From a virus, in IMG/VR virus record IMGVR_UViG_3300045125_000031, positions 37,242 through 101,241 of that record: a stretch of 64,000 nucleotides of DNA; one strand, 5' to 3'. Made by a program: the position numbers and the translations under genes. Positions 57,652 to 64,000 of this stretch are shown here, one piece after another; position 1 is the stretch's first letter; each line of letters begins with the position of its first letter. Below the pieces are notes generated by a model, which worked only from the letters and a program-made list of their open reading frames with translations, was not told the DNA's origin and did no database searches.

Positions 57652-57918
57652 AAATCTCAGTCCCCCTGCGGGGGCTGCCTAGATCATCATTTAGCATATA
57701 ACAAACCATCAAACCAAATTTGCAAATAGATTACGAACCATTGTAAATTTTTCCCAGAAAGATTACGATCCAAACCATATTTTCCCCAAACCTTATATCA
57801 TAATATTTTTGGTTTGTCAAACCATAGTATCCTAGTGTATAGTTGTATATAGTACTAGGGGTATTACGAAGAGTCTTTTCTATTCCCCGCCGTTTTTAGG
57901 CGGGTATCAAACCAGTGT

Positions 57919-57924
57919 TATAAT
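57919..57924 (+). promoter_or_regulatory. Leaderless extended -10 promoter
   Basis: TG, one base, TATAAT (57919-57924), 6 nt to ATG 57931. No good -35, as expected for an extended -10. Confidence 0.6.
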
Positions 57925-57930
57925 GGTTAT

Positions 57931-58224
57931 ATGAGTCCCCGTCACTTTTCTAAGATGTATCAAAACAAAAACCAACACAGACATGATCAGCAATCTGATT
58001 GGGACTCCTTTACGAAAGACATGACGGTTTTGACGGGTATGTTATATACAATTGCTAAGTGGCCTATCAAACCATTCATCCCTGCATTCTATAAAACAGC
58101 CAAGGAGTATCAAAAGGATTACGAACCTATCTATAATGCTCCACAGGATTGTCCTTGTGGATGCCCGCCCAATAATTGCACCTGCTGCTGCTCAAAGGCA
58201 GAGGGCTGCGGGCACCGCAAATAA
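57931..58224 (+). CDS. Cys-rich small protein within the iteron array
   Basis: 97 residues. A charged N-terminus, a middle YTIAKWPIKPFIPAFYKTAK and a tail CPCGCPPNNCTCCCSKAEGC followed by GHRK, with nine Cys in 22 residues. Two repeat motifs (CAAACCAT and ATTACGAAC) lie inside the coding part. Zinc or disulfide protein; could act at the neighbouring origin. Confidence 0.5.
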   Translation: MSPRHFSKMYQNKNQHRHDQQSDWDSFTKDMTVLTGMLYTIAKWPIKPFIPAFYKTAKEYQKDYEPIYNAPQDCPCGCPPNNCTCCCSKAEGCGHRK

Positions 58225-58602
58225 CGGCGGGTATAAAAAGATTACGATCATACCCTAATTCCCCCTATATATACATATCAAACCATTTTTCCTGGTTTTA
58301 AAACATTTTTAAAAGTATTACGAACTTTCTGGAATTTTTCCCAGAAATTTGGCAATTTTCCTGCATAAAAGATTACGAAGATACTTGACAAACCATGGTT
58401 TTGCAGATATAATGCCCAAACCTTTATATAATGGTTTGACAGATATGATGGTTTGTGGTATAAGATGGCATGATGGTTTGATGGATATATGGTTTTGTGG
58501 TTTGGGATTACGAACGCCATCGTTAAAAGCGTTCCATACACCACTATCCTCCACTTTACTCCACTTTAACCCTATCCAATAATATAATCAGTAAGATTTA
58601 TC

Positions 58603-58654
58603 TGTGGATAACTTGTGGATAACTATACCAAACCATCTATCAACCTGTGGATAA
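58603..58654 (+). promoter_or_regulatory. Three consensus DnaA boxes
   Basis: TGTGGATAA at 58603-58611, 58614-58622 and 58646-58654, all the same strand. The first two are 11 bp apart. A fourth lies inside the next gene (58803-58811). Confidence 0.75.
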
Positions 58655-58687
58655 CTTCGACGGTATATAAACCAATTGACCATATGC

Positions 58688-58693
58688 TACAAT
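58688..58693 (+). promoter_or_regulatory. Leaderless extended -10 promoter
   Basis: TG, one base, TACAAT (58688-58693), 6 nt to ATG 58700. Confidence 0.55.
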
Positions 58694-58699
58694 GAATAT

Positions 58700-58930
58700 A
58701 TGTGGTGGTCATGGGTATTAGCAGTTATAGGCGTAGCAGGTATTTACTTTGTTGGTCGTAAGGACAAATGGGGATGGTTTGTCTTATTGTTCAACGAATG
58801 CCTGTGGATAACTTATGCTCTTATAACAAACCAGTATGGTTTTATATTCTCAGCCTTAGCCTATGCAGCCGTATATATCAGATCATATATCCATTGGTCT
58901 AAAGAACCAGTTAATGAGATACCTCTATAG
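58700..58930 (+). CDS. Membrane protein, leaderless, 76 residues
   Basis: Two to three hydrophobic segments (WSWVLAVIGVAGIYFVGRKD; WGWFVLLFNECLWITYALI; YGFIFSALAYAAVYI). The start at 58700 fits the -10 spacing better than an upstream TTG. It resembles a fragment of PnuC-type permease helices, but this is a weak likeness. Confidence 0.55.
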   Translation: MWWSWVLAVIGVAGIYFVGRKDKWGWFVLLFNECLWITYALITNQYGFIFSALAYAAVYIRSYIHWSKEPVNEIPL

Positions 58931-58958
58931 GTTATATAGGGGATAGTGGGTATATTCT

Positions 58959-59330
58959 CTATACCGTCAGATTTTTGGCTGTGCATGGTTCATCCACTTT
59001 ATGAGCCACATAAGCCCCACAAGGACAAGATGATGTACTACAATGGCAATCCCAAGTTCTTGGTTGTTTATCTACTTTATCAATGCTGCATGGCTCATTC
59101 TTTGGATGGGTAATAAACTCCCCACATGGACAAAAACCAGATGAATCATTGCAAACACTTTCATCCCTATCCCCATAACTATAAAGATGGGTAGGAAATG
59201 GGATCTTGTCTGAGTTATCCTCAGTAACCTGAGTAAAGGTATTATTAGCACATGTATGACATATCAAACCATCATCTGTTTCTGAAGGAATATTGTTACC
59301 ACATTTACCACATCTATAAAGGTTTGTCAT
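58959..59330 (-). CDS. Zinc-ribbon protein with internal repeat, leaderless
   Basis: 123 residues. YRCGKCGNNIPSETDDGLIC, then CHTC, is a zinc ribbon. FCPCGEFITHPKNEPC and SCPCGAYVAHKVDEPC are a duplicated CPCG-x10-C unit. TATACT at 59338-59343 (minus) is 7 nt from the ATG. Confidence 0.55.
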   Translation of the reverse strand: MTNLYRCGKCGNNIPSETDDGLICHTCANNTFTQVTEDNSDKIPFPTHLYSYGDRDESVCNDSSGFCPCGEFITHPKNEPCSIDKVDKQPRTWDCHCSTSSCPCGAYVAHKVDEPCTAKNLTV

Positions 59331-59465
59331 TATTGATAGTATAGCAGACAGGCGATATTTGTTATATTAATCCATAGTGCTCGTTTAGAGCATAGGGGGA
59401 TTTGTATTTCTATTTTCCGCCGAACTTTAACTCCCGTCAAAAAAATCGATTTAAGAACTATATGA

Positions 59466-59471
59466 TATAAT
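59466..59471 (+). promoter_or_regulatory. Leaderless extended -10 promoter
   Basis: TG, one base, TATAAT (59466-59471), 6 nt to ATG 59478. Upstream, near 59380, TGCTC-gttta-GAGCA is a small stem with the same arms as the cassette hairpins in reverse order. Confidence 0.6.
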
Positions 59472-59477
59472 CTTTAT

Positions 59478-60266
59478 ATGCCTAACTACGATTTATTAGA
59501 AGCAAGAGATCCCGACAAACTAAACTCACTAAAAGAGATTTGGGAACCAAAAAAGGAATACATTGAGAAGGATCTATGGGTCATTCGCAACTTCCTATCA
59601 CCAGAAGAAATAGAATGGTTTAATAAGGAAGCCAACGATCCTGAAGGTTGGTATCCAACAATGCGTTCCCCATACGGTGGTAACATTAGAAATAAGTTTC
59701 TTGGCTATGTTCCTGAGTATGGTGATGATGGAGTTTTAATTCCACCGCATCCAAAAAATAATCCAAAGTTTATACCTGTACCTCATTTAGGAAATATTGA
59801 ACAGAGATTAGAGGCAGTCCTACCTAAATATTTTGCAGGTGCTGGAGCATTACAGTCTTTCTTTGAGGTTCCAGAAGATGAGCCTCTTTCTTGGAGTCCA
59901 GACCTTAAGGTAAAAGATATTGATTGGGCCATGGACTTTCATTACGAAAGAGACCACGAGGATTCAGAAGAATATCAGCACACAATAGTTTCAGGTTCAG
60001 ATACTAAAGATGCTGTAATGTCAGAGACTGTTATTACTGCATCATTTAATGTATATTTAAACGATAACTTTGATGGTGGTATCTTAGAGTTTAAAAATAA
60101 AGATTATGTTATCAAACCAGAAGTGGGAATGCTTATAAATATTCCTCTATATAGAGAGTTTGAGCATAGAGTTACCAAGGTTACAAATGGTAATAGACAT
60201 ACTATCTATGGAAGATGCTGGGAAGATATCGATAAGTCTTTCTTATCATCAAGAGAAGATTGTTAG
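59478..60266 (+). CDS. 2OG-Fe(II) oxygenase, prolyl 4-hydroxylase-like (10), leaderless
   Basis: Intact, 262 residues and the only plus-strand copy. Ligands predicted at H160 and D162 (DHED) or H155, and H230 (FEHRVTKVTNGNR), with R240 as the 2OG anchor. The signature YLNDNFDGGILEF is at about 193-205, most like copy 4. Its early-region location and own leaderless promoter suggest different timing from the virion-block copies. Confidence 0.8.
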   Translation: MPNYDLLEARDPDKLNSLKEIWEPKKEYIEKDLWVIRNFLSPEEIEWFNKEANDPEGWYPTMRSPYGGNIRNKFLGYVPEYGDDGVLIPPHPKNNPKFIPVPHLGNIEQRLEAVLPKYFAGAGALQSFFEVPEDEPLSWSPDLKVKDIDWAMDFHYERDHEDSEEYQHTIVSGSDTKDAVMSETVITASFNVYLNDNFDGGILEFKNKDYVIKPEVGMLINIPLYREFEHRVTKVTNGNRHTIYGRCWEDIDKSFLSSREDC

Positions 60267-60508
60267 TGAATAAACGCAAATTAAAAGATGGCACAGAAGT
60301 AGATTCTTTTGACCATCCAATAGATCTTATTATTCATACTAAGGCTCCTGGTAAATGGCTTGTCATAGACTTAGAGACTGGTCAAGAATACATAGGATCT
60401 GAGATAACTCACCCATCATTTGGAGAAACCTTGAGGCAAAAGGTTATGGAATGTAAGATAGGTTCTTGGGTTAAAACAAAAGATAAAAATGGCAAAAATG
60501 TCATATAA
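60266..60508 (+). CDS. Small protein, 80 residues, GTG start
   Basis: NKRKLKDGTEVDSFDHPIDL, then KWLVIDLETGQEYIGSEITH. The pattern is known in phages next to 2OG oxygenases, function unknown. GTG overlaps the previous TAG. Confidence 0.5.
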   Translation: MNKRKLKDGTEVDSFDHPIDLIIHTKAPGKWLVIDLETGQEYIGSEITHPSFGETLRQKVMECKIGSWVKTKDKNGKNVI

Positions 60509-60532
60509 TTGAATTGGTGTATAATGAATAGT

Positions 60533-60754
60533 ATGTTACAAGTTAAAAAGATCTGTTCTCATTGTGGTACTTCCTTTGAGGTAGATATAGATATTGAAGA
60601 TAAGGACTCTCTATGTCCCGCCACAAATTGCTATGGCAAAAAGACTAAATGCATTAAATGTGATGATTTTGCTAAATTTACTCAGCCAGATAAAGATACT
60701 GGTCATATTGTTGATGTGTGCGACAGGCATTTTATTTTTAAATATATGGGGTAG
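60533..60754 (+). CDS. Zinc-ribbon protein, leaderless, 73 residues
   Basis: CSHCGTSFEVDIDIEDKDSL, CPATNCYGKKTKCIKC and CDRHF: about eight metal-type residues. TATAAT at 60520-60525 is 7 nt from the ATG at 60533, which I prefer over two upstream starts. Confidence 0.55.
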   Translation: MLQVKKICSHCGTSFEVDIDIEDKDSLCPATNCYGKKTKCIKCDDFAKFTQPDKDTGHIVDVCDRHFIFKYMG

Positions 60755-60762
60755 CATATTTA

Positions 60763-60930
60763 ATGAAACAATCTAATGAAAATAGATCAGAGACTCAACG
60801 CAAAAGGTCTGAGAAAAATAAAGATAGGCTTGCTGACAAACCACATCTATCTAAGCATGAAAGATGGGAAATAAAAGAAAGACTTCGTATTATATCTGAA
60901 GCATTTTCTGAAGATAACTTTACAAAATAG
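60763..60930 (+). CDS. Basic helical protein, 55 residues
   Basis: MKQSNENRSETQRKRSEKNK, then HLSKHERWEIKERLRII. Strongly charged, possible nucleic-acid binder. Confidence 0.45.
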   Translation: MKQSNENRSETQRKRSEKNKDRLADKPHLSKHERWEIKERLRIISEAFSEDNFTK

Positions 60931-60954
60931 TCCGTTTGCTGTATACTGTAATAT

Positions 60955-61062
60955 ATGACTGGTAAGGTTGTGATTTGTCCCGTGTGCAAAAAAGAAACTG
61001 AAGTGCGTTGGGGTATATTTGCACATGATACACTAAATAGACATATGAAGGAGCATAAATGA
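60955..61062 (+). CDS. Single zinc-finger-like peptide, leaderless, 35 residues
   Basis: TGKVVICPVCKKETEVRWGI followed by HDTLNRHMKEHK. CxxC with H...H spacing like a classical C2H2 finger. TTTACA, 17 nt, TATACT (60942-60947), 7 nt to the ATG. Confidence 0.5.
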   Translation: MTGKVVICPVCKKETEVRWGIFAHDTLNRHMKEHK

Positions 61063-61222
61063 AAACTATAGTTTTCCAGATCCAGATAAAGAAGGGTATG
61101 AGATTGTCATACCTACTGAAGTAGTTAAAGATATTATTCTGCAGTATATGAAAAATACCTTTTATTGGTCTGTAGGATTATTTAGTTTTATCATAGGTAT
61201 CTTAGTAGGAGTGTTGATATGA
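61059..61222 (+). CDS. Tail-anchored membrane peptide, frameshifted
   Basis: After one shift the protein reads PDPDKEGYEIVIPTEVVKDI and ends WSVGLFSFIIGILVGVLI. One C-terminal membrane helix. Overlaps the previous stop. Confidence 0.45.
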
Positions 61223-61378
61223 GCAGGAAGCAAGTAGAGTTTCCAAGAAATTCAAGAAGAGGTACTTGTAACTTTAAGAACAAAGTGTCCAGAAAAATAT
61301 CTCCTCGTTGATAGAGAAAATGGTAATGTATTCGTTGCTAAAGAGACGGGTGAGTGGGAGTTAATTCGTGGTAGATAA
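61219..61378 (+). CDS. Small protein, frameshifted, about 53 residues
   Basis: MSRKQVEFPRNSR, then CPEKYLLVDRENGNVFVAKE and TGEWELIRGR. A small beta protein seen in other phages as an unknown. ATGA overlap. Confidence 0.5.
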
Positions 61379-61633
61379 GATTGTTAATTTTATTTTTAAA
61401 TGGGAAAGACTTAGAGTTGCAATCTTTTTGATGAGGTTAATTTTTATAATTCATTTACTCGCATTCTAAATGATCCAGAGTCTATGAAGACAGCATCTGC
61501 TTTTTGGGATGATGTAGATGGTTGGCGTGGATGGACAATTAAAGATGATGGTAATTACTACTTTCATGATTTGCCAGAAAAATCTTTAGGTGATATACTT
61601 GAGATGATATCAGAGAAAACAGAGGAGAAATAA
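61368..61633 (+). CDS. Small protein, frameshifted, about 87 residues
   Basis: FDEVNFYNSFTRILNDPESM, then GWRGWTIKDDGNYYFHDLPE and LGDILEMISEKTEEK. Probable GTG start at 61368, shift near 61430. Not recognised. Confidence 0.4.
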
Positions 61634-61827
61634 TGAGTATGTGTGGATGTGGTTTTTCAACTGAGTATCCAGTTTGTAATGGTACCCATAAGGTTGTAAA
61701 AGAAATTAAAGATAAAATTATTGCTGAAATAGAAAAAATACCTCTTGAAAGTAATGGTGCACAATTAAATGCTTTAGGTATGAGAATGCTTGTGGTAGAC
61801 GTAATTAAAAAGGCCAAGGGTGTCTAA
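61633..61827 (+). CDS. CDGSH-type iron-sulfur protein
   Basis: 64 residues. MCGCGFSTEYPVCNGTHKVV fits C-x-C-x2-S-x3-P-x-C-(D/N)-G-T-H, the [2Fe-2S] site of CDGSH (mitoNEET-like) proteins, with N in place of D. The rest is helical (EIKDKIIAEIEKIPLESNGA). Electron transfer or redox sensing is expected. Confidence 0.65.
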   Translation: MSMCGCGFSTEYPVCNGTHKVVKEIKDKIIAEIEKIPLESNGAQLNALGMRMLVVDVIKKAKGV

Positions 61828-62046
61828 CTGGGTTTGCCCCTGTAATGGCTGTAAAGGGCACAGAAGGTCGTTATAGACCAGATCATTGAAGAGTATAAGT
61901 CTTGTCCTAATATAGTTGAGGCTGATGGAAAACTATTTTGCTATACATGGTGGAGACATGACGATTGTGTAAGATTGAGGCAATTGCTAAATAAGATTAC
62001 GAACAATGATTTGTATACCCTGCCAGAAATAAAAGCCATCAGTTAA
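61820..62046 (+). CDS. Cys-rich small protein, frameshifted once
   Basis: SNWVCPCNGCK starts the protein; after a shift it reads DQIIEEYKSCPNIVEADGKL and FCYTWWRHDDCVRLRQLL. GTG start overlapping the previous stop region. Confidence 0.4.
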
Positions 62047-62122
62047 AGATGCTATATCAACAATGATGAACGATCCTAATACTGCCGAAATTTTAAGAAG
62101 GATGGAAGATAATGGAATATAA
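62006..62122 (+). CDS. Small protein, frameshifted once
   Basis: MICIPCQK, then SVKDAISTMMNDPNTAEILR followed by RMEDNGI. CIPC at the N-terminus is frequent in short phage zinc proteins. The frame break is near 62030. Confidence 0.35.
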
Positions 62123-62521
62123 TTTTCAATCAGATTCTAAAAAAGCGGAGATGAATTCGAAGATTTTGTTTTAAAAGATTTACAAACTCGTGGTTTTAAT
62201 AAGATAGATAAAAATATTTACATGCCTGGAACTGGATGTGAGGTAGATTTTATTGCTTATGGAGAAAGAGATGAATATGTTGAGTCTAAAGGTGGACGAG
62301 ACGATGCTAAAAAAAGACCAGGGGCACAAAGAACAGATAACGTAAAAGGCTATAGCAAATGGTGCCTTGATTAAGGTTAAATACCCAGATATATATTATG
62401 TTGTTTACTTTTCTGCCAAGCCTATTACAGGTAGTTATTACATGAAATGATTGAGGTAGCGTTGTGTAATAAAATAATTAATGAAGTAAGGTATCTAAAG
62501 TATGAAAATCGAAGAACTTGA
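62112..62521 (+). CDS. PD-(D/E)XK nuclease-like protein, frameshifted
   Basis: GDEFEDFVLKDLQTRGF, then IYMPGTGCEVDFIAYGERDE and YVESKGG. E, the D of EVDF and ExK form the nuclease core. About 135 residues after two or three shifts. Probably acts on DNA; resolvase, Mrr-like or modification-dependent roles are open. Confidence 0.5.
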
Positions 62522-62546
62522 CATTCAACCTATGCTGTTCTATAAT
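62518..62546 (+). promoter_or_regulatory. Perfect consensus promoter
   Basis: TTGACA 62518-62523, 17 nt, TATAAT 62541-62546. Overlaps the end of the nuclease-like gene and serves the membrane-protein pair that follows. Confidence 0.85.
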
Positions 62547-62585
62547 TAATATTGTAAGCACATAAACCTAACAGAAAGATATAGA

Positions 62586-63074
62586 ATGAAAAATATAAGG
62601 ACTGGAGCAAAACAAGCAAGGCTGTTTTTAATGCCCCGCTAATGTTCGGCATTGGCTGGGTAAATGCAGATTTTTTTAATGAAATATTTAACTGGAACTT
62701 AAATCATCTTGCTCTTGCTACAACATTTGGAATTATATTTGGATTGATGGAACTTGCTAAACCAGCAGGTGCTGGATTTTTTGTAAATGAGCCTAAATCT
62801 AAGCAGGAAAAAACACAAGCAAAAGAAAAAGAAAAGAAGTATCAAACTTATATAAAGAACAAAATGGTGTTGGAATATTTCAATCATTAATCTTTCCATT
62901 GATTGTTTGGGTAGGATCTTTTATATATCTTTTATCGTCTAATGTTAGTTTATTTTGGAGTTTTTGTTTATCAGCAATTGGCGCAACATTTTTAATGAAT
63001 TCTGCTCAAAAGGAAGGTCAAAAGAATTGTCAAAGAGAGCAAATTTAAAAATTTTACAGGAAGGAATAAAGTAA
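62586..63074 (+). CDS. Multi-pass membrane protein, frameshifted
   Basis: Rejoined: MKNI...SKAVFNAPLMFGIGW, LALATTFGIIFGLMELAKPA, a Lys/Glu-rich coiled linker (SKQEKTQAKEKEKKYQTYIK), then LIFPLIVWVGSFIYLLSS and FWSFCLSAIGATFLMNSAQK. About four membrane helices. Possibly a holin- or superinfection-type protein. Confidence 0.45.
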
Positions 63075-63577
63075 TGACAGACAATCAACAACCGAAGGTT
63101 TCTGATGTTTTACTTGGCATCTTTGCCATACTTTAGTATTAGCAATACCATTTGGAATATATAAGGCAGTTGATTCTATTTTTTTAAATAAAAATGATAG
63201 CCCTTGTGCAAGTGGAGAATTTTTAGCAATGGTGGAGATTGCATCTCTTGGGATGATCATAATAAAAATACTGAAAAACTATTACAGTCATTAAGAAAAG
63301 AAGTTTCTTTAATGCAAGTGGTAGCGTTAGAGGAACTAAATCAGAATATTTTAGTGAAGGTAATTGGAAAGTGTCTTGGCAAACATATGGAAATTGCTAT
63401 TATGCTGGGATGCTGGAAGGAAATGATATAAGTTATTCAGATGGAAAAGTAATTAGTGCAGATGCGGTTACTTCAGGAACATCATATTTATACAACTTAA
63501 AAGAAGGATATATATATGGATGTAATAATCCACCTAGCACCGTCTTGTGGTTGGGATATTCAGTTTACTCCAATTAA
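63074..63577 (+). CDS. Membrane-anchored secreted protein, frameshifted
   Basis: KVSDVLLGIFAIL then LAIPFGIYKAVDSIFL form a signal anchor. The outside part has ASGEFFSNGGDCISWDDHNK and SWQTYGNCYYAGMLEGNDIS. TAATG coupling with the previous membrane protein. Function unknown. Confidence 0.5.
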
Positions 63578-63588
63578 ATAAGGTTTAA

Positions 63589-63662
63589 GGAGCAGTAGCC
63601 AAGTTGGTCAAGGCCCCGAACTCATAATTCGGCTATCGTAGGTTCAAGTCCTACCTGCTCTA
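63589..63662 (+). tRNA. tRNA with CAT anticodon (Met or Ile2)
   Basis: Acceptor GGAGCAG/CTGCTCT, anticodon stem CCGAA/TTCGG with loop CTCATAA (anticodon CAT at 63623-63625) and T arm GTAGG-TTCAAGT-CCTAC. 74 nt, no encoded CCA. The first pair is G-U. Whether it is Met or lysidine-modified Ile is undecided. Confidence 0.85.
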
Positions 63663-63872
63663 CTAGGCTTATTCAGATTCTACTCAGGATAAGTACGACT
63701 GTTCCGAAACTAACGCCAGGTGGCAGTGTGGCATAACACTTGTAGAGGTGCAAACCATTAACTTGCATCTAGGAATAGAGTTAGCAGTCAAGGCGCAGAA
63801 AGAATGCGAATGGCGTGGTCAACATTTAAAATTGCGTAGAGCAGTCCAGAAGGAAGGGCGCACGAAAAACGA
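63663..63872. other. Region after the tRNA, no supported gene
   Basis: A 72-residue frame from 63748 crosses this region and the direct repeats. It lacks a clear ribosome site and is Lys/Arg-rich without a pattern, so I do not call it. Confidence 0.3.
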
Positions 63873-63970
63873 GCGTTTCACGATAAATGCGAAAACGGTT
63901 AAACACTCGCCGACAATGAAAAAGTGCAGGCAGAAAGCGTTTCACGATAAATGCGAAAACGGTTAAACAC
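63873..63970. repeat. Two-copy 34-bp direct repeat
   Basis: GCGTTTCACGATAAATGCGA plus 14 further identical bases at 63873-63906 and again at 63937-63970, separated by 30 bp. A partial third echo (CCGATAAATGAACG) follows near 63980. CRISPR-like in size but only two copies. Confidence 0.6.
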
Positions 63971-64000
63971 CTGAATTTTCCGATAAATGAACGAAGTACA

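Larger units (their letters stand above)
57690..58670. other. Candidate replication origin with iteron-like repeats
   Basis: About twenty copies of CAAACCAT or its complement ATGGTTTG (some with one change) lie in both orientations, interleaved with about eight ATTACGAAC or ATTACGATC boxes (for example 57730, 57761, 57863, 58118, 58237, 58317, 58371, 58506). Three perfect DnaA boxes close the array. Two short genes lie within or beside it. Origin function is inferred. Confidence 0.5.
58225..58699. other. Noncoding part of the iteron array
   Basis: Overlapping frames here on both strands have no ribosome site and consist largely of repeat motifs, so I see no gene. The region holds four ATTACGA boxes, about eleven CAAACCA-type repeats and the DnaA boxes. 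Confidence 0.5.

Noticed and set aside
58278-58582. Three overlapping frames on both strands in the iteron array
   Set aside because: They arise from the repeat motifs, have no start signals and contradict each other.
63589-63662. tRNA as a prophage attachment site
   Set aside because: No integrase, no second copy of the tRNA 3' end and no host-like flanking genes are visible.
63748-63966. 72-residue protein after the tRNA
   Set aside because: Start and ribosome site are weak, and the frame runs through both direct repeats in different frames, as expected for noncoding DNA.
63873-63970. CRISPR array
   Set aside because: Repeat (34 bp) and spacer (30 bp) sizes fit, but only two copies are present, no Cas genes are visible and the repeat is not palindromic. 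Kept as a direct repeat.
1-64000. Recoding of a stop codon across the genome
   Set aside because: TAA, TAG and TGA all end intact genes in normal positions; the single internal TAG at 4135 is not enough to suggest reassignment.

Overview
The window reads as part of an AT-rich tailed-phage (siphovirus-like) genome, most likely infecting an actinobacterium. The phage call rests on a recognisable head-tail module on the minus strand: portal, prohead protease, HK97-like major capsid, connector, head closure, tail completion, major tail protein and two tail-assembly chaperones. The host call is inference. It rests on many promoters whose -10 box ends 6-7 nt before an ATG (leaderless transcripts, common in Actinobacteria), on Crp/GlxR-like palindromes and DnaA boxes, on a B12-dependent ribonucleotide reductase, and on structural families I know from actinophages. 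No terminase, tape measure, polymerase, helicase or integrase is visible, so this is a fragment of a larger genome. Many genes are broken by isolated 1-nt shifts whose flanks rejoin into one protein. I read these as uncorrected long-read errors and give whole-gene spans.

Layout. 1-9.7 kb (minus): head and tail genes. 9.7-13.4 kb: a large LamG-type tail protein. 13.4-15.4 kb: class II ribonucleotide reductase. 15.5-24 kb: a dense block of eight 2-oxoglutarate/Fe(II) oxygenases of the prolyl-4-hydroxylase type, with an FkbM methyltransferase, an SDR enzyme and DUF6065-like proteins. 24-31.5 kb: repetitive tail-fibre and virion proteins. 31.6-32.2 kb (plus): a secreted lysozyme. 32.1-37.4 kb (minus): glycosyltransferases, an SGNH hydrolase, a GDP-mannose 3,5-epimerase-like enzyme and two more oxygenase-type proteins. 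37.5-42.2 kb: a 626-residue Pro/Ala/Val/Ser-rich fibre, Ig-like proteins and a collagen-like protein. 42.5-46.1 kb: mixed small genes and a glutathione-peroxidase-like protein. 46.3-63.6 kb (plus): short early-type operons of small proteins, each behind a modular promoter, plus a candidate replication origin at 57.7-58.7 kb. A tRNA(CAT) and a two-copy direct repeat close the window.

The most interesting reading is that the metabolic genes act on the virion. At least ten prolyl-hydroxylase-like enzymes sit beside three proline-repeat fibre proteins (PVAPSP-type, FFP-type, Gly-X-Y), together with enzymes that could make and transfer a GDP-L-sugar. That is the parts list of a hydroxyproline-rich, glycosylated surface, but modification is inferred, not shown. 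A second system is regulatory: repeated intergenic cassettes combine a covarying hairpin, a CCTAGG palindrome, a Crp-like palindrome about 64-85 nt upstream of the expected start, a GGCGTGTCG box and a TTGACN-17-TANNNT promoter.
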